Shown here: positions 1 through 6,903 of the stretch, in pieces
Layout of the letters: every line of letters begins with the position of its first letter
How positions within the stretch are numbered: the stretch's first letter is position 1
DNA from: F23-D06 sp045600905
GTDB taxonomy: Bacteria > Bacteroidota > Bacteroidia > Bacteroidales > WCHB1-69
Length of the DNA: 9,250 nt
Reading direction: 5' to 3'
Assembly (NCBI GenBank): GCA_045600905.1
Contig: JAZRYT010000052.1
Span: 1 to 9,250, forward strand
Translations under genes and position numbers: made by a program
The notes under the pieces: generated by a model
Database searches by the model: none
Told to the model about the DNA's origin: nothing
Seen by the model: the letters and a program-made list of their open reading frames with translations, nothing else

Positions 1-825
1 TACCTCTACGGTGCTTACAAGAAACTCGCTCGCGAACACAGCACGGGTGCTTTGACAGGTAAATCCTATGGTTGGGGTGGTTCCCTCATCCGTCCGGAAG
101 CTACCGGTTTCGGCGCTATTTACTATGTTGAACGTATGGTAAAACAAAACGGCGACAAAATGGAAGGCAAGAGAATCGCTCTCTCTGGCTTCGGTAATGT
201 TGCTTGGGGTGCTGCTACAAAGGCTACTGAACTCGGTGCTAAGGTAGTTGCTCTCTCTGGTCCTGATGGCGTTTGCGAACTTCCTGAAGGCGTAAACAAA
301 GAAATGATCGACTATATGCTTGTTATGCGTGACTCTCGCCGTAACAAAGTTCAAGATATGGCTGACAAATTCCCTGGTAAAGCTATCTTCACTTCTGGTA
401 AGAAAGCTTGGACCGTTAAGTGTGACATCGCTTGCCCTTGCGCTTTCCAAAATGAAATGGCAGAAGAAGACGCTAAAGAATTGCTCGCTAACGGCGTACA
501 ATACGTAGCTGAAGTTTCCAATATGGGTTGCCAACCTGGCGCTATCGCAGCTATCCAAAACGCTGGCATTCCTTTCGCTCCTGGTAAAGCTGTAAATGCA
601 GGTGGCGTTGCTACTTCCGGTCTCGAAATCTGCCAAAACGCAGGTCACATCAACTGGACTGCTCCTGAAGTTGACGCTAAATTGCACAAAATCATGAACG
701 ATATTTATGATATGTGTGTTGAATATGGTAAACAAGCTGATGGCTCTATCAACTATGTTAAGGGCGCTAACATCGCTGGTTTCATGCGCGTTGCTAAAGC
801 TATGCTCGCTCAAGGTATCATCTAA
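1..825 (+). CDS. gdhA: NADP-type glutamate dehydrogenase, C-terminal part (5' end outside window)
   Basis: This enzyme makes glutamate from 2-oxoglutarate and ammonia (reversibly) in the cytoplasm and is a main entry point for ammonia assimilation. The frame is open from base 1, so the gene begins before the window; 274 residues are visible of about 445 usual for the hexameric bacterial family. Visible marks are GGSLIRPEATG (window residues 26-36), the conserved segment between the substrate and nucleotide domains, and the dinucleotide-binding loop GFGNVA (63-68) of the Rossmann fold. The catalytic lysine region lies upstream and cannot be checked. The frame ends with TAA directly followed by TAG, then an intrinsic terminator. 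Codon use is strongly biased (GCT, GGT, AAC, CTC), as in highly expressed genes. NADP rather than NAD use is inferred from overall resemblance to the short bacterial GdhA class. Confidence 0.95.
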   Translation, partial: YLYGAYKKLAREHSTGALTGKSYGWGGSLIRPEATGFGAIYYVERMVKQNGDKMEGKRIALSGFGNVAWGAATKATELGAKVVALSGPDGVCELPEGVNKEMIDYMLVMRDSRRNKVQDMADKFPGKAIFTSGKKAWTVKCDIACPCAFQNEMAEEDAKELLANGVQYVAEVSNMGCQPGAIAAIQNAGIPFAPGKAVNAGGVATSGLEICQNAGHINWTAPEVDAKLHKIMNDIYDMCVEYGKQADGSINYVKGANIAGFMRVAKAMLAQGII

Positions 826-847
826 TAGTAGATAGTACTTCGACAAT

Positions 848-881
848 AAAAAAACCGCTTCCCTCGGGAGCGGTTTTTTTT
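848..881 (+). terminator. Intrinsic terminator after gdhA
   Basis: The stem CCGCT/AGCGG (855-859 with 869-873) is extended by CCC/GGG around a tight loop and followed by an eight-T run. An A run precedes the stem, so it could also work on the minus strand. It starts 22 bases after the gdhA stop. Confidence 0.9.
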
Positions 882-894
882 ATGGCCTTTTTTT

Positions 895-902
895 TATCTT
901 TG
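895..902 (+). promoter_or_regulatory. Bacteroidetes-type -7 element upstream of the T9SS cargo gene
   Basis: TATCTTTG matches TAnnTTTG, the -7 element read by the Bacteroidetes primary sigma factor. It lies 38 bases before the ATG at 940 and just after the gdhA terminator. I find no good -33 TTTG at 19-21 bases upstream; the spacer falls in the terminator T runs. The bases after it (CGGCTTC) resemble those after the dnaX -7 element. Confidence 0.6.
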
Positions 903-939
903 CGGCTTCAAAATTCATCATTCATTAATAACAAATTCT

Positions 940-1734
940 ATGAAAAAATCTACTTGCTTTTCCAAACTCTTTATCTTGATGCTGGTTCTCTGCTGCACAG
1001 CAACCCTCTCATACGCTTCTATCGTAACTGGTACGTTGGGCACTTTTGAAGGCTCCTACGGCATTGACTTCAACAATGATGGCACTGCTGAATTCTATAT
1101 TCGTGACGCTGGCTTTGACGTTACACATACCAACGCGATGCTGATGTTCTCCTGGTCGGAAAATGGAAACAACATCTGGACTAACGGAACATTAGCAACC
1201 AGCGGTTGGGACGATGTCAAACCTCTTGCAGCTGGCACCTCCATCGGTTCCAATGGCAATTGGCAAGCTCAAGGCGACGCCTACCTCGTCAACTACAACG
1301 ATGAGACACTCTTCCCAAGCGATGCCGACAGCTACATCGGTTTCCGTATCAAAATCAACGGCAATACGCATTACGGCTGGGCCAAAGTTCACGTGTCAGG
1401 CTCTATCTCTACAGGTCTGCAAATTCAATGGCTGCAATGTGCGTACGAAACAAGTCTGAATACGCCGATTACTGCTGGCAGTACGGGAACCGGCATCCGT
1501 GAAAATGAGCAGCCGCAAGTACAGATGTATCCCAATCCTGTTGTGAACGAATTGACTATTGTGGCTTCCGTGCAGGATGCTGACTCAGTTGCCGTTTATG
1601 ATATGAACGGTCGCCTCGTAAATGCCCCCGTTGTTGTTGATGACGACCAAATTCGGATTGATATGCATGATTGTACTGCCGGCATTTATTTTGTCCGTTT
1701 TAACCAAAACGCTATTAAAGTCGTAAAACAATAG
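940..1734 (+). CDS. Secreted protein with T9SS type A sorting domain, function unknown
   Basis: The 264-residue product has a signal peptide (basic MKK start, hydrophobic residues 10-23, likely cleavage after SYA at 26). Its C-terminal sorting domain covers about residues 195-264, with YPNP (197-200), VYDMNGRLV (219-227), TAGIYFVRF (246-254) and a terminal KVVKQ. It should therefore be exported by Sec, moved across the outer membrane by T9SS, and then attached to the surface or released. The mature part contains a DFNNDG loop (43-48) that looks like a DxNxDG calcium site, and then GFRIKINGNTHYGWAKVHV and CAYET..TPITAG (about 134-180). I recognise that layout from PEP-CTERM and similar surface proteins, but it has no known enzymatic role. 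No catalytic motif is visible. The start is the ATG directly before the signal peptide, with an upstream TATCTTTG promoter element. Confidence 0.88.
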   Translation: MKKSTCFSKLFILMLVLCCTATLSYASIVTGTLGTFEGSYGIDFNNDGTAEFYIRDAGFDVTHTNAMLMFSWSENGNNIWTNGTLATSGWDDVKPLAAGTSIGSNGNWQAQGDAYLVNYNDETLFPSDADSYIGFRIKINGNTHYGWAKVHVSGSISTGLQIQWLQCAYETSLNTPITAGSTGTGIRENEQPQVQMYPNPVVNELTIVASVQDADSVAVYDMNGRLVNAPVVVDDDQIRIDMHDCTAGIYFVRFNQNAIKVVKQ

Positions 1735-1759
1735 TATTCCTTTTGTTCTCGAACGCTAT

Positions 1760-1790
1760 AACGGGCTACTTAGGTAGCTCGTTTTTTTTA
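1760..1790 (+). terminator. Intrinsic terminator after the T9SS cargo gene
   Basis: A 10-bp stem AACGGGCTAC/GTAGCTCGTT (one G-T pair; 1760-1769 with 1774-1783) encloses the loop TTAG and runs into eight Ts. It lies 26 bases after the stop at 1734 and closes a monocistronic unit. Confidence 0.92.
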
Positions 1791-1849
1791 TTATGGCTGT
1801 TCGGTAATAAATGGAACTATATACTACTTGACCTGTTTATCTAAGAAAT

Positions 1850-1960
1850 ATCACGGCACAGCCGTTCCTTGAACAACCCAGAGGGATTGTATCTCTGTAA
1901 CCCCAGGTAAGGCCGCAGGCCGCAACTTAGTGGGACGGCGATGCCGGGCCGCCCAAATCA
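1850..1960. repeat. Cluster of small GC-rich hairpins, REP-like, in the convergent intergenic gap
   Basis: Three tight hairpins follow one another: ACGGC-ACA-GCCGT (1853-1865), GGCC-GCA-GGCC (1911-1921) and CGGC-GAT-GCCG (1937-1947). The middle one sits inside a looser stem in which CCCAGGTAA (from 1902) partly pairs with TTAGTGGG (1927-1934). None is followed by a T run, so a terminator role is unlikely. The pattern resembles degenerate bacterial interspersed palindromes, but no second full copy is present here to prove a repeat family. It lies just beyond the end of prmC. Confidence 0.45.
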
Positions 1961-1979
1961 GGATAACGCAGTTCTCAAA

Positions 1980-2855
1980 TTACAGCTCACTATTCATTAT
2001 GGCGCAAATTCCGCGCGGGCGGTCGTTGATGTCTAAGAAGGACTTGACAGCACGGAACCCCTTGTGTAGGAACATATTTGTAAGTTCCTCGTGAAAATCA
2101 TCGAAAGTTTCGCAATGACAATACCGCAAGGGCTTAAGGACCAGAAGGGACAGATTTGCAAGTGCCTCGTAAAATAGTAGTGGGGACTCATCCGGCACAA
2201 ACAGGGCGCTCGCGGGTTCGTAATTCTTGACGTTCGTGTGCATTTGCTCGCGCACAGATATCGGTATATATGGAGGATTGCTGACAAGGTAGTCGAATCG
2301 GAGGTCGCCAAAGGGGAGGTACTCCGTGTCGCGCATATCGTGCTGAGCGAAGATGACCTTTGCACCCAATTTCTCGGCATTGCGCTGAGCTATTTCCAGA
2401 GCATCAGCGGAAATGTCCGTGGCATATACGGTCGCATCAGGGATTTCCAACGCTAATGAAATGGCGATACAGCCGCTGCCCGTGCCAACGTCCCAAATAA
2501 GGGGCTGCTCAAGGTGGTAGTCGCCACGGGATTCTTCAATAACTCTTGCCACCAGCTCTTCGGTTTCTGGTCGAGGAATCAAAGTGGCGGGCGTTACATC
2601 AAATGGCCGACCGTAAAACTCCGCCGTTCCTAAGACATACTGAACAGGACATCCTGCTTTCAATTTTTCGGTATCAGATAGAAATGACTCCTGTTGGGCT
2701 TCGGTTAGGTCCTGCTGTCCGATAAGGGCGAGTTGGTAGGCGGGAACATTTAAGCGGGCTTGCAAATACAATTTAACGATGGCAGCCGCCTCACGTTCGT
2801 CGTAAAGCGGCTGCAATGTCTGTATGGTGTTTTTTGAAAATTCTCGTAGTGTCAT
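1980..2855 (-). CDS. prmC: Peptide chain release factor N5-glutamine methyltransferase
   Basis: PrmC (HemK) methylates the glutamine of the GGQ motif in release factors RF1 and RF2 using S-adenosylmethionine, which improves termination. The 291-residue product has the usual length. An N-terminal helical domain (about 1-70) is followed by PVQYVLGTAEFYG (70-82) and LIPRPETEELV (92-102), both family signatures. Next come the SAM-binding loop DVGTGSGCIA (122-131) and the catalytic NPPY (193-196), which holds the substrate glutamine. The C-terminal strand LDINDRPRGICAIM fits the family. The ATG at 2855 gives the expected N-terminus. The gene follows the subtilase with a 45-base gap and no strong terminator between, so it may be read through from upstream; a weak AAGGAAA lies about 13 bases before the ATG. 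No functional link to the neighbours is evident. Confidence 0.95.
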   Translation of the reverse strand: MTLREFSKNTIQTLQPLYDEREAAAIVKLYLQARLNVPAYQLALIGQQDLTEAQQESFLSDTEKLKAGCPVQYVLGTAEFYGRPFDVTPATLIPRPETEELVARVIEESRGDYHLEQPLIWDVGTGSGCIAISLALEIPDATVYATDISADALEIAQRNAEKLGAKVIFAQHDMRDTEYLPFGDLRFDYLVSNPPYIPISVREQMHTNVKNYEPASALFVPDESPLLFYEALANLSLLVLKPLRYCHCETFDDFHEELTNMFLHKGFRAVKSFLDINDRPRGICAIMNSEL

Positions 2856-2900
2856 GGCTATAATCTATTTCCTTGAGAAAATAGCTGTGGGTGAGCAGGA

Positions 2901-4784
2901 TTATTGAAGAATTATCTTGCGTGTGATGAGTTGGTTGTTGTCCAAGATACGGAGGATGTAGCAACCGGATGGGAGATTTTGCAAAGACAGTGTGTTCACG
3001 CCGGGATGGAATGTTTCGGTACGTACCAGTCTGCCAGTCAAATCGTAAAGGGAACATTGAACCTGATTGGAAGTGGTTTGTGCGGTGATGTAGCAAACAT
3101 CGGATGTGGGATTCGGGAAAATGCTGTAGCGGGTTTCCAATGCATCAGTGTTGTCTTCAATGCCAACCAAATGCAAAGCTTCGATGACGGCTTGGTAGGC
3201 GTTGACCTTTCCATAACCGAAACGGTTGATGCCGGCAGCGGCCGTGTTATTGTCGTTGTAGGCCGTGCTGGTAAGAATCTCTTTAACTTGTGCGGAAGTG
3301 AGGTACGGGTTGGCTTGGAGTATCAGAGCGGCGACACCGGAAACGAAAGGTGCGGACATTGAAGTTCCAGAAAGAGGGCCGAATCCGAAGGTTCTACCAT
3401 TGAATGTGACAGTCTCTTTGTAAGTCCCCGTATAATTTTGATTGTAAGATGAGATGGCGGCTATTACGTTGTTGCCGGAAGCGGAAATTTCGGGTTTGCG
3501 GACACCATCGTGGAATCCCGGACCGGAAGAGGAAAATTCAGCAATAGCGCCGCCGGTAACTTGTCCGACTACATTGGTGGACTGTTTCTTGTGGGCTGCG
3601 ACTGTAATAGCGCAGTCGATGTTGCCGGGTGTGCTGATGCCGTATTCGATGTCTCCGGCAATCCAGTCTGGATGGCCAGAGGGTGCGATAAAGTCACCCC
3701 CCCAGTTGCCGTATGCTTTGGTGACTTCTGCCACATTCCAAGCGTGGAAAGCTCCGGATTCTGCGGTTACAGACAAGACGAATTTGTAGCCGGAAACCTT
3801 CTTTACGCGCAGTCTGACAACGGGTGACTGGTTGTAGATGTTGGTGGATTGAATGTCGTAATTGTAGATGAATGTGTCAGTTCCAAATACGAGAAATGTA
3901 TCTACGTAGCCGTCGTTGTTGGCTGTAGGTATAAATGGAGTTTCAGTGATTGTTTGGAAGTTGTTGTCCATAATGCTCAATGAGAAGGAAAACGGACTGT
4001 TGGCTGAGTTGAGCATGGAGATGGAGGAACCCCAGAGGTCACCGGAGTTGTAGGGGAAAAGGAACTGTGTATGGATAGTGTCGTTCGGTTCGGCAAACTC
4101 GTGTTGGAGGTGGAAGTTCACGTTGCCGTTGTTGCCGGCAGTGACGACGAATACGACACCGAGGTCGGAAAGGCGTTGCATCTCGTTGGCCAACATACCG
4201 GTTCCGTCCATATTGTCCAGAGAGTAAAGTCCCCAGCTGTTGTTGATGACCAATCGTTTGCCTTCCTGTTGTGCGACTTCGTACATCCAGTTCCAGGCAT
4301 CTACAACGCGTTGAATGGAGTCCAGATACAGAGTTGCGAAGAGGAGGTCTGCGTTATAGGAAACGCCGCGATAAACGGTTCCGGCGCCGGCCCCTGCTGC
4401 GATGGAGGCGCAGTGCGTGCCGTGATAATAATAATCGTAGCAGTTGGAGGTGTCACAAAGGGCCGTCAACAACTCCTCGGGTGAGGTGTATTCCGTGCCG
4501 TAGTTGAAACCGTCGGGTGCGGGACCGGAAGTCTTGAACTGGTCCCAAGCGCGGAGTACACGGTAATGCGTCATGGATGTGTCGTAAAATACAGGGTGCG
4601 TGTAGTCGAATCCCCAGTCCGTGACACCGATGATGACGCCTTCTCCAGAAAATGCCTGCGGAAGGTTGATTCCCTGCCAAACGCTATCTGCGCGCCCGTC
4701 AATGACAGATTTGTCCAATTGTATTTGTCCGATGGCAGATAAAATGCTGCACACCAAAACGATAATACATAATAATTTTTTCAT
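2901..4784 (-). CDS. Subtilisin-like (S8) secreted serine protease with T9SS sorting domain
   Basis: This 627-residue protein is a serine endopeptidase of the subtilase family, exported by Sec and T9SS. From the ATG at 4784 it has a signal peptide (MKKLLCIIVLVCSILSAIGQ, about 1-20). The catalytic triad is visible: Asp in VTDWGFDYTHP (D56), His in YYHGTHCAS (H121) and Ser in LSGTSMSAPFVSG (S475). The oxyanion Asn is in VTAGNNG (N218). The stretch between N218 and S475 carries an insertion of roughly 150 residues rich in beta-type sequence (about 225-380), absent from minimal subtilisins. The C-terminal domain (about 552-627) has FPNP, SLYDLTGRLVR, LPSGCYILRI and a basic end (RKIILQ), typical of type A sorting domains. 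An upstream in-frame TTG at 4790 is possible, but the ATG is preferred. No long propeptide is evident between the signal peptide and the catalytic domain. The specific substrate is unknown. Confidence 0.93.
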   Translation of the reverse strand: MKKLLCIIVLVCSILSAIGQIQLDKSVIDGRADSVWQGINLPQAFSGEGVIIGVTDWGFDYTHPVFYDTSMTHYRVLRAWDQFKTSGPAPDGFNYGTEYTSPEELLTALCDTSNCYDYYYHGTHCASIAAGAGAGTVYRGVSYNADLLFATLYLDSIQRVVDAWNWMYEVAQQEGKRLVINNSWGLYSLDNMDGTGMLANEMQRLSDLGVVFVVTAGNNGNVNFHLQHEFAEPNDTIHTQFLFPYNSGDLWGSSISMLNSANSPFSFSLSIMDNNFQTITETPFIPTANNDGYVDTFLVFGTDTFIYNYDIQSTNIYNQSPVVRLRVKKVSGYKFVLSVTAESGAFHAWNVAEVTKAYGNWGGDFIAPSGHPDWIAGDIEYGISTPGNIDCAITVAAHKKQSTNVVGQVTGGAIAEFSSSGPGFHDGVRKPEISASGNNVIAAISSYNQNYTGTYKETVTFNGRTFGFGPLSGTSMSAPFVSGVAALILQANPYLTSAQVKEILTSTAYNDNNTAAAGINRFGYGKVNAYQAVIEALHLVGIEDNTDALETRYSIFPNPTSDVCYITAQTTSNQVQCSLYDLTGRLVRTETFHPGVNTLSLQNLPSGCYILRILDNNQLITRKIILQ

Positions 4785-4802
4785 ATTCAAATATTTTTAA
4801 TT

Positions 4803-4862
4803 ATGAACCATTGTTCATTATCCATTGTTCATTATCCATTATTCATTATTCATTATTCATTG
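4803..4862 (-). repeat. Heptamer tandem repeat (ATGRAYA) between dnaX and the protease gene
   Basis: Read on the minus strand there are seven consecutive 7-base units: ATGAATA three times, then ATGGATA, ATGAACA, ATGGATA, ATGAACA, followed by ATGG. The last unit and the next bases form a hairpin, ATGAAC-AATG-GTTCAT (4803-4818). The array fills most of the 82-base gap between the tau stop and the protease ATG. Single or paired copies of the heptamer occur elsewhere in the window (8610-8623, near 7423 and, inverted, near 7013). Confidence 0.85.
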
Positions 4863-4866
4863 TCCC

Positions 4867-5553
4867 TCAGTCTTTCATTCTAAATCCCAAGATATTCAAA
4901 AATTCCGGTAACATAGCATTTTGCTCCGTCATATTGCGGAATTTGTCATCTGCGCTGATAATGACTCTCTTTTCCTCCTTGTTCTCATTGGCAGTGATTT
5001 CAATGTCATACACATTGAGGGAAAAATGATTCCGCCAATATTCGACGATGGCCTTTTTGCGCATTTCGAATTGCACTTTTTGAATGCCGTTTTTCACCTC
5101 AATATAAATCGTGTCGTTCTCGTAACGAGGAATTTCATCCTTTAAATTATAGTAAATCAGATGATTGGAGCTGAATAGCTCGTCAAATAGAGACTTCCAG
5201 CAGTTCTCAAATGATTCATCTTCAACGGGAGTCGTCTTTACTGTTGAAGATGCTGTTTCTGTTGGGGTGGGGGAGTCTGGATTTTGCGGGGCAGAAGTGC
5301 CAGTTTCCGTAGTATTGGGAGATGGGCTTGTTTCGGGAGGTGTCTCCTGGGCTGTAAGTTCAGTGTTGTTGGCGGGAATTTTCTGGGTGGGCACCGCGCG
5401 CTGGGAGGCTACCACGTCCTTAATGGAGGGCATGGCCTTAATAGCCGGAACTCCAGGATTTACGAAGTTCTGGGAAGATACTCTCGGCGTTTCAGACAGG
5501 CTCTCTCTTAGAGAGCTCGTGCCTGCAGCGGGCGCCGCCCCGCCTCCGGGATT
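4867..5553 (-). CDS. dnaX: dnaX tau-specific linker and C-terminal domain, in the +1 frame
   Basis: This 228-codon segment continues dnaX in the +1 frame and is best read as the distal part of the tau subunit, not a separate gene. Joined after Lys375 it gives a 603-residue protein, close to the usual length of bacterial tau (E. coli 643). The first part, NPGGGAAPAAG onward to about residue 488, is a Pro/Ser/Thr/Ala-rich flexible linker. The last 115 or so residues (from FENCWKSLFDELF) form a compact mixed alpha/beta domain ending in EQNAMLPEFLNILGF, which resembles the end of Bacteroidetes DnaX. In E. coli the tau-only domains bind the polymerase alpha subunit and the DnaB helicase. An internal ATG at 5433 could start a 188-residue protein, but it would begin in the middle of the linker and has no visible promoter. 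The frame is open upstream to 5610, where a TGA (5613-5611) closes it. Confidence 0.8.
   Translation of the reverse strand, partial: NPGGGAAPAAGTSSLRESLSETPRVSSQNFVNPGVPAIKAMPSIKDVVASQRAVPTQKIPANNTELTAQETPPETSPSPNTTETGTSAPQNPDSPTPTETASSTVKTTPVEDESFENCWKSLFDELFSSNHLIYYNLKDEIPRYENDTIYIEVKNGIQKVQFEMRKKAIVEYWRNHFSLNVYDIEITANENKEEKRVIISADDKFRNMTEQNAMLPEFLNILGFRMKD
5500..5543 (-). other. Two stem-loops downstream of the dnaX frame junction
   Basis: On the transcript, GCGGG/CCCGC (5543-5539 with 5532-5528, loop of 6) begins 8 bases after the TAA. A second, perfect 7-bp hairpin GCTCTCT-AAG-AGAGAGC spans 5516-5500. GC-rich stems at this distance commonly stimulate frameshifting. Both lie inside coding sequence of the +1 frame and are not followed by T runs. 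Confidence 0.6.
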
Positions 5554-5587
5554 ATTTTCGCTCCTGCGATTGCCTGGCTTTTTTGAA
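5551..5587 (-). promoter_or_regulatory. Candidate frameshift site in dnaX
   Basis: Read on the minus strand, an A6 run follows TTC (5584-5579). Then AGGAG (5565-5561), CGA, AAA and TAA (5554-5552) follow. A +1 slip of the AAA codon onto AAT gives ...ERK-NPGGG and enters the open tau frame. AGGAG, a three-base spacer, a slip codon and a stop is the layout of the prfB +1 frameshift site. The A6 run offers an alternative: loss of one A by polymerase slippage gives ...FKK-PGNRRSENN-PGGG, also open. Confidence 0.55.
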
Positions 5588-6679
5588 CAGGTAGTTGGCG
5601 TTAATCTGCATCAGGCACAATTCCACGGATAGTCGCTTGTTGTTGGATGCCTTGTAGTTGAAGTCGCATTGGTTGGCCAACTCCAAGGCTCGGATGAGCA
5701 GCGTGCGGTCGGCTTTCTGCGATTGTGCCTGCAATTGCCGTTTGATATTGTCAGACGTTTCTAACAGTTGCACAGTGCCGGGATTCTGGGCCATCAGTAG
5801 ATTGCGGAAATGGGAAGCCATACCGGAAATGAAATGTTGAGCGTCAAAACCTTTGGCCAAGATCTCGTCAAAAAGTAATAGGGCGGGAGTGATGTCGTCA
5901 CCGAAAACGTAGTCGGTGATTCTGAAATAGTTGTCAATGTCGAGGACGTTGAGGTTTTCGATGGTTTGTTTGTAGGTGATGTTCTTGCCCGTGAAGCTGA
6001 CCAGCTGGTCGAAGATGGAGAGCGCGTCACGGAGTGCGCCGTCGGCTTTGGCGGCCACCACGCGGAGGGCTTCCTCTTCAGCCACCACGCCTTCCTGTTG
6101 GGAGACGTATTGCAAATGGCGGATAATGTCATTGTCGTTGATACGCTTGAAGTCATAGACTTGGCAACGCGACAGGATGGTGGCCAGGATCTTATGCTTC
6201 TCCGTAGTCGCCATAATGAATTTGGCGTATGCGGGCGGCTCCTCCAATGTCTTCAGGAAAGCATTGAAGGCGGCACCTGACAGCATGTGGACCTCATCTA
6301 TGATATAGACTTTGTATTTGGCGCCTTGCGGGGGGATGTGTACCTGCTCGACCAGGGAACGGATATCTTCCACGGAGTTGTTGGAGGCGGCGTCCAGTTC
6401 GAAGACATTGAAGGAAGCCGAATGGTTGAAAGCCTGGCAGGATTCGCATTCGTTGCAGGGCTCGCAGTCTTCCGTCAGATGTTGGCAGTTGAGGGCTTTC
6501 GCGAAAATTCGGGCGCACGTGGTCTTACCAACGCCTCGCGGTCCGCAAAAAAGAAAGGCTTGCGCCACTTGCTGCGTCTTGATGGCATTCTTCAAAGTGG
6601 AAGTGATATGCTCCTGACCAACAACGGAGTTGAACGTGCTAGGTCTGTATTTTCGAGCGGAAACAATAAAATTATCCAT
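5552..6679 (-). CDS. dnaX: DNA polymerase III clamp-loader subunit, gamma-like zero-frame product
   Basis: DnaX is the ATPase of the clamp loader, which opens the beta clamp and places it on primed DNA. The zero frame encodes 375 residues. It begins MDNFIVSARKYRP and has Walker A GPRGVGKT (46-53), a zinc site with Cys 65, 75, 78 and 81 (plus an extra Cys72), Walker B DEVH (128-131), sensor 1 MATTE (156-160), the SRC motif (170-172) and the sensor 2 segment GALRDAL (214-220). The helical collar domain follows to the end. Domain III of E. coli DnaX ends near residue 373, so this frame encodes almost exactly the clamp-loader core, comparable to gamma. A frame from TTG 6709 adds ten residues, but that codon lies inside the -7 promoter element, so the ATG at 6679 is chosen. 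The tau region continues in the +1 frame. Confidence 0.93.
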   Translation of the reverse strand: MDNFIVSARKYRPSTFNSVVGQEHITSTLKNAIKTQQVAQAFLFCGPRGVGKTTCARIFAKALNCQHLTEDCEPCNECESCQAFNHSASFNVFELDAASNNSVEDIRSLVEQVHIPPQGAKYKVYIIDEVHMLSGAAFNAFLKTLEEPPAYAKFIMATTEKHKILATILSRCQVYDFKRINDNDIIRHLQYVSQQEGVVAEEEALRVVAAKADGALRDALSIFDQLVSFTGKNITYKQTIENLNVLDIDNYFRITDYVFGDDITPALLLFDEILAKGFDAQHFISGMASHFRNLLMAQNPGTVQLLETSDNIKRQLQAQSQKADRTLLIRALELANQCDFNYKASNNKRLSVELCLMQINANYLFKKARQSQERK

Positions 6680-6706
6680 AGTATTTTGTCGGTTTTTTAA
6701 GAGCGG

Positions 6707-6737
6707 CAAAGATACGAAAAATGTTATGTGTTACGAA
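6707..6737 (-). promoter_or_regulatory. dnaX promoter, Bacteroidetes type
   Basis: On the minus strand, TATCTTTG (6714-6707) matches TAnnTTTG exactly. TTCG (6737-6734) sits 19 bases upstream as an imperfect -33 TTTG. The predicted start of transcription is near 6700, about 20 bases before the ATG at 6679. Confidence 0.75.
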
Positions 6738-6903
6738 TATTAAATTATTCAAGTCTCGCAAGTTGTTTTTATCTAGTATCTTGTTGGACTTTCAAATTGA
6801 CGTTTTCTGTAAGTCGTTTTGAATCAGCACATATTTTCAAAGTAGATTTTATAATAGATTTTCCATTGGATTTTAAGGAGTCAGAAAGACGACGACCTGA
6901 AAG

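Noticed and set aside
1900..1950. Terminator for prmC
   Set aside because: The hairpins lie in the right place but no T run follows on the minus strand.
3454..3827. Plus-strand open frames of 105-152 codons across the protease gene
   Set aside because: They are antisense shadows of a clear subtilase with its full catalytic triad and sorting domain.
4785..4800. AATATTTG as a promoter for the protease gene
   Set aside because: It is 2 bases before the ATG, so transcription would start at or after the start codon; it also has a mismatch and no -33 partner.
4803..4862. CRISPR array
   Set aside because: The units are 7 bases long and directly adjoining, with no spacers and no cas genes.
4867..5433. 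Independent 188-residue gene starting at ATG 5433
   Set aside because: The frame is open 59 codons further upstream to 5610, the ATG falls inside a Pro/Ala/Ser-rich linker, and the C-terminal part resembles the tau end of DnaX. It is better read as the distal part of dnaX.
5579..5585. E. coli-type -1 frameshift on the A-run of dnaX
   Set aside because: The run is C AAA AAA G, not A AAA AAG, and a -1 shift does not lead to the tau frame, which is at +1.
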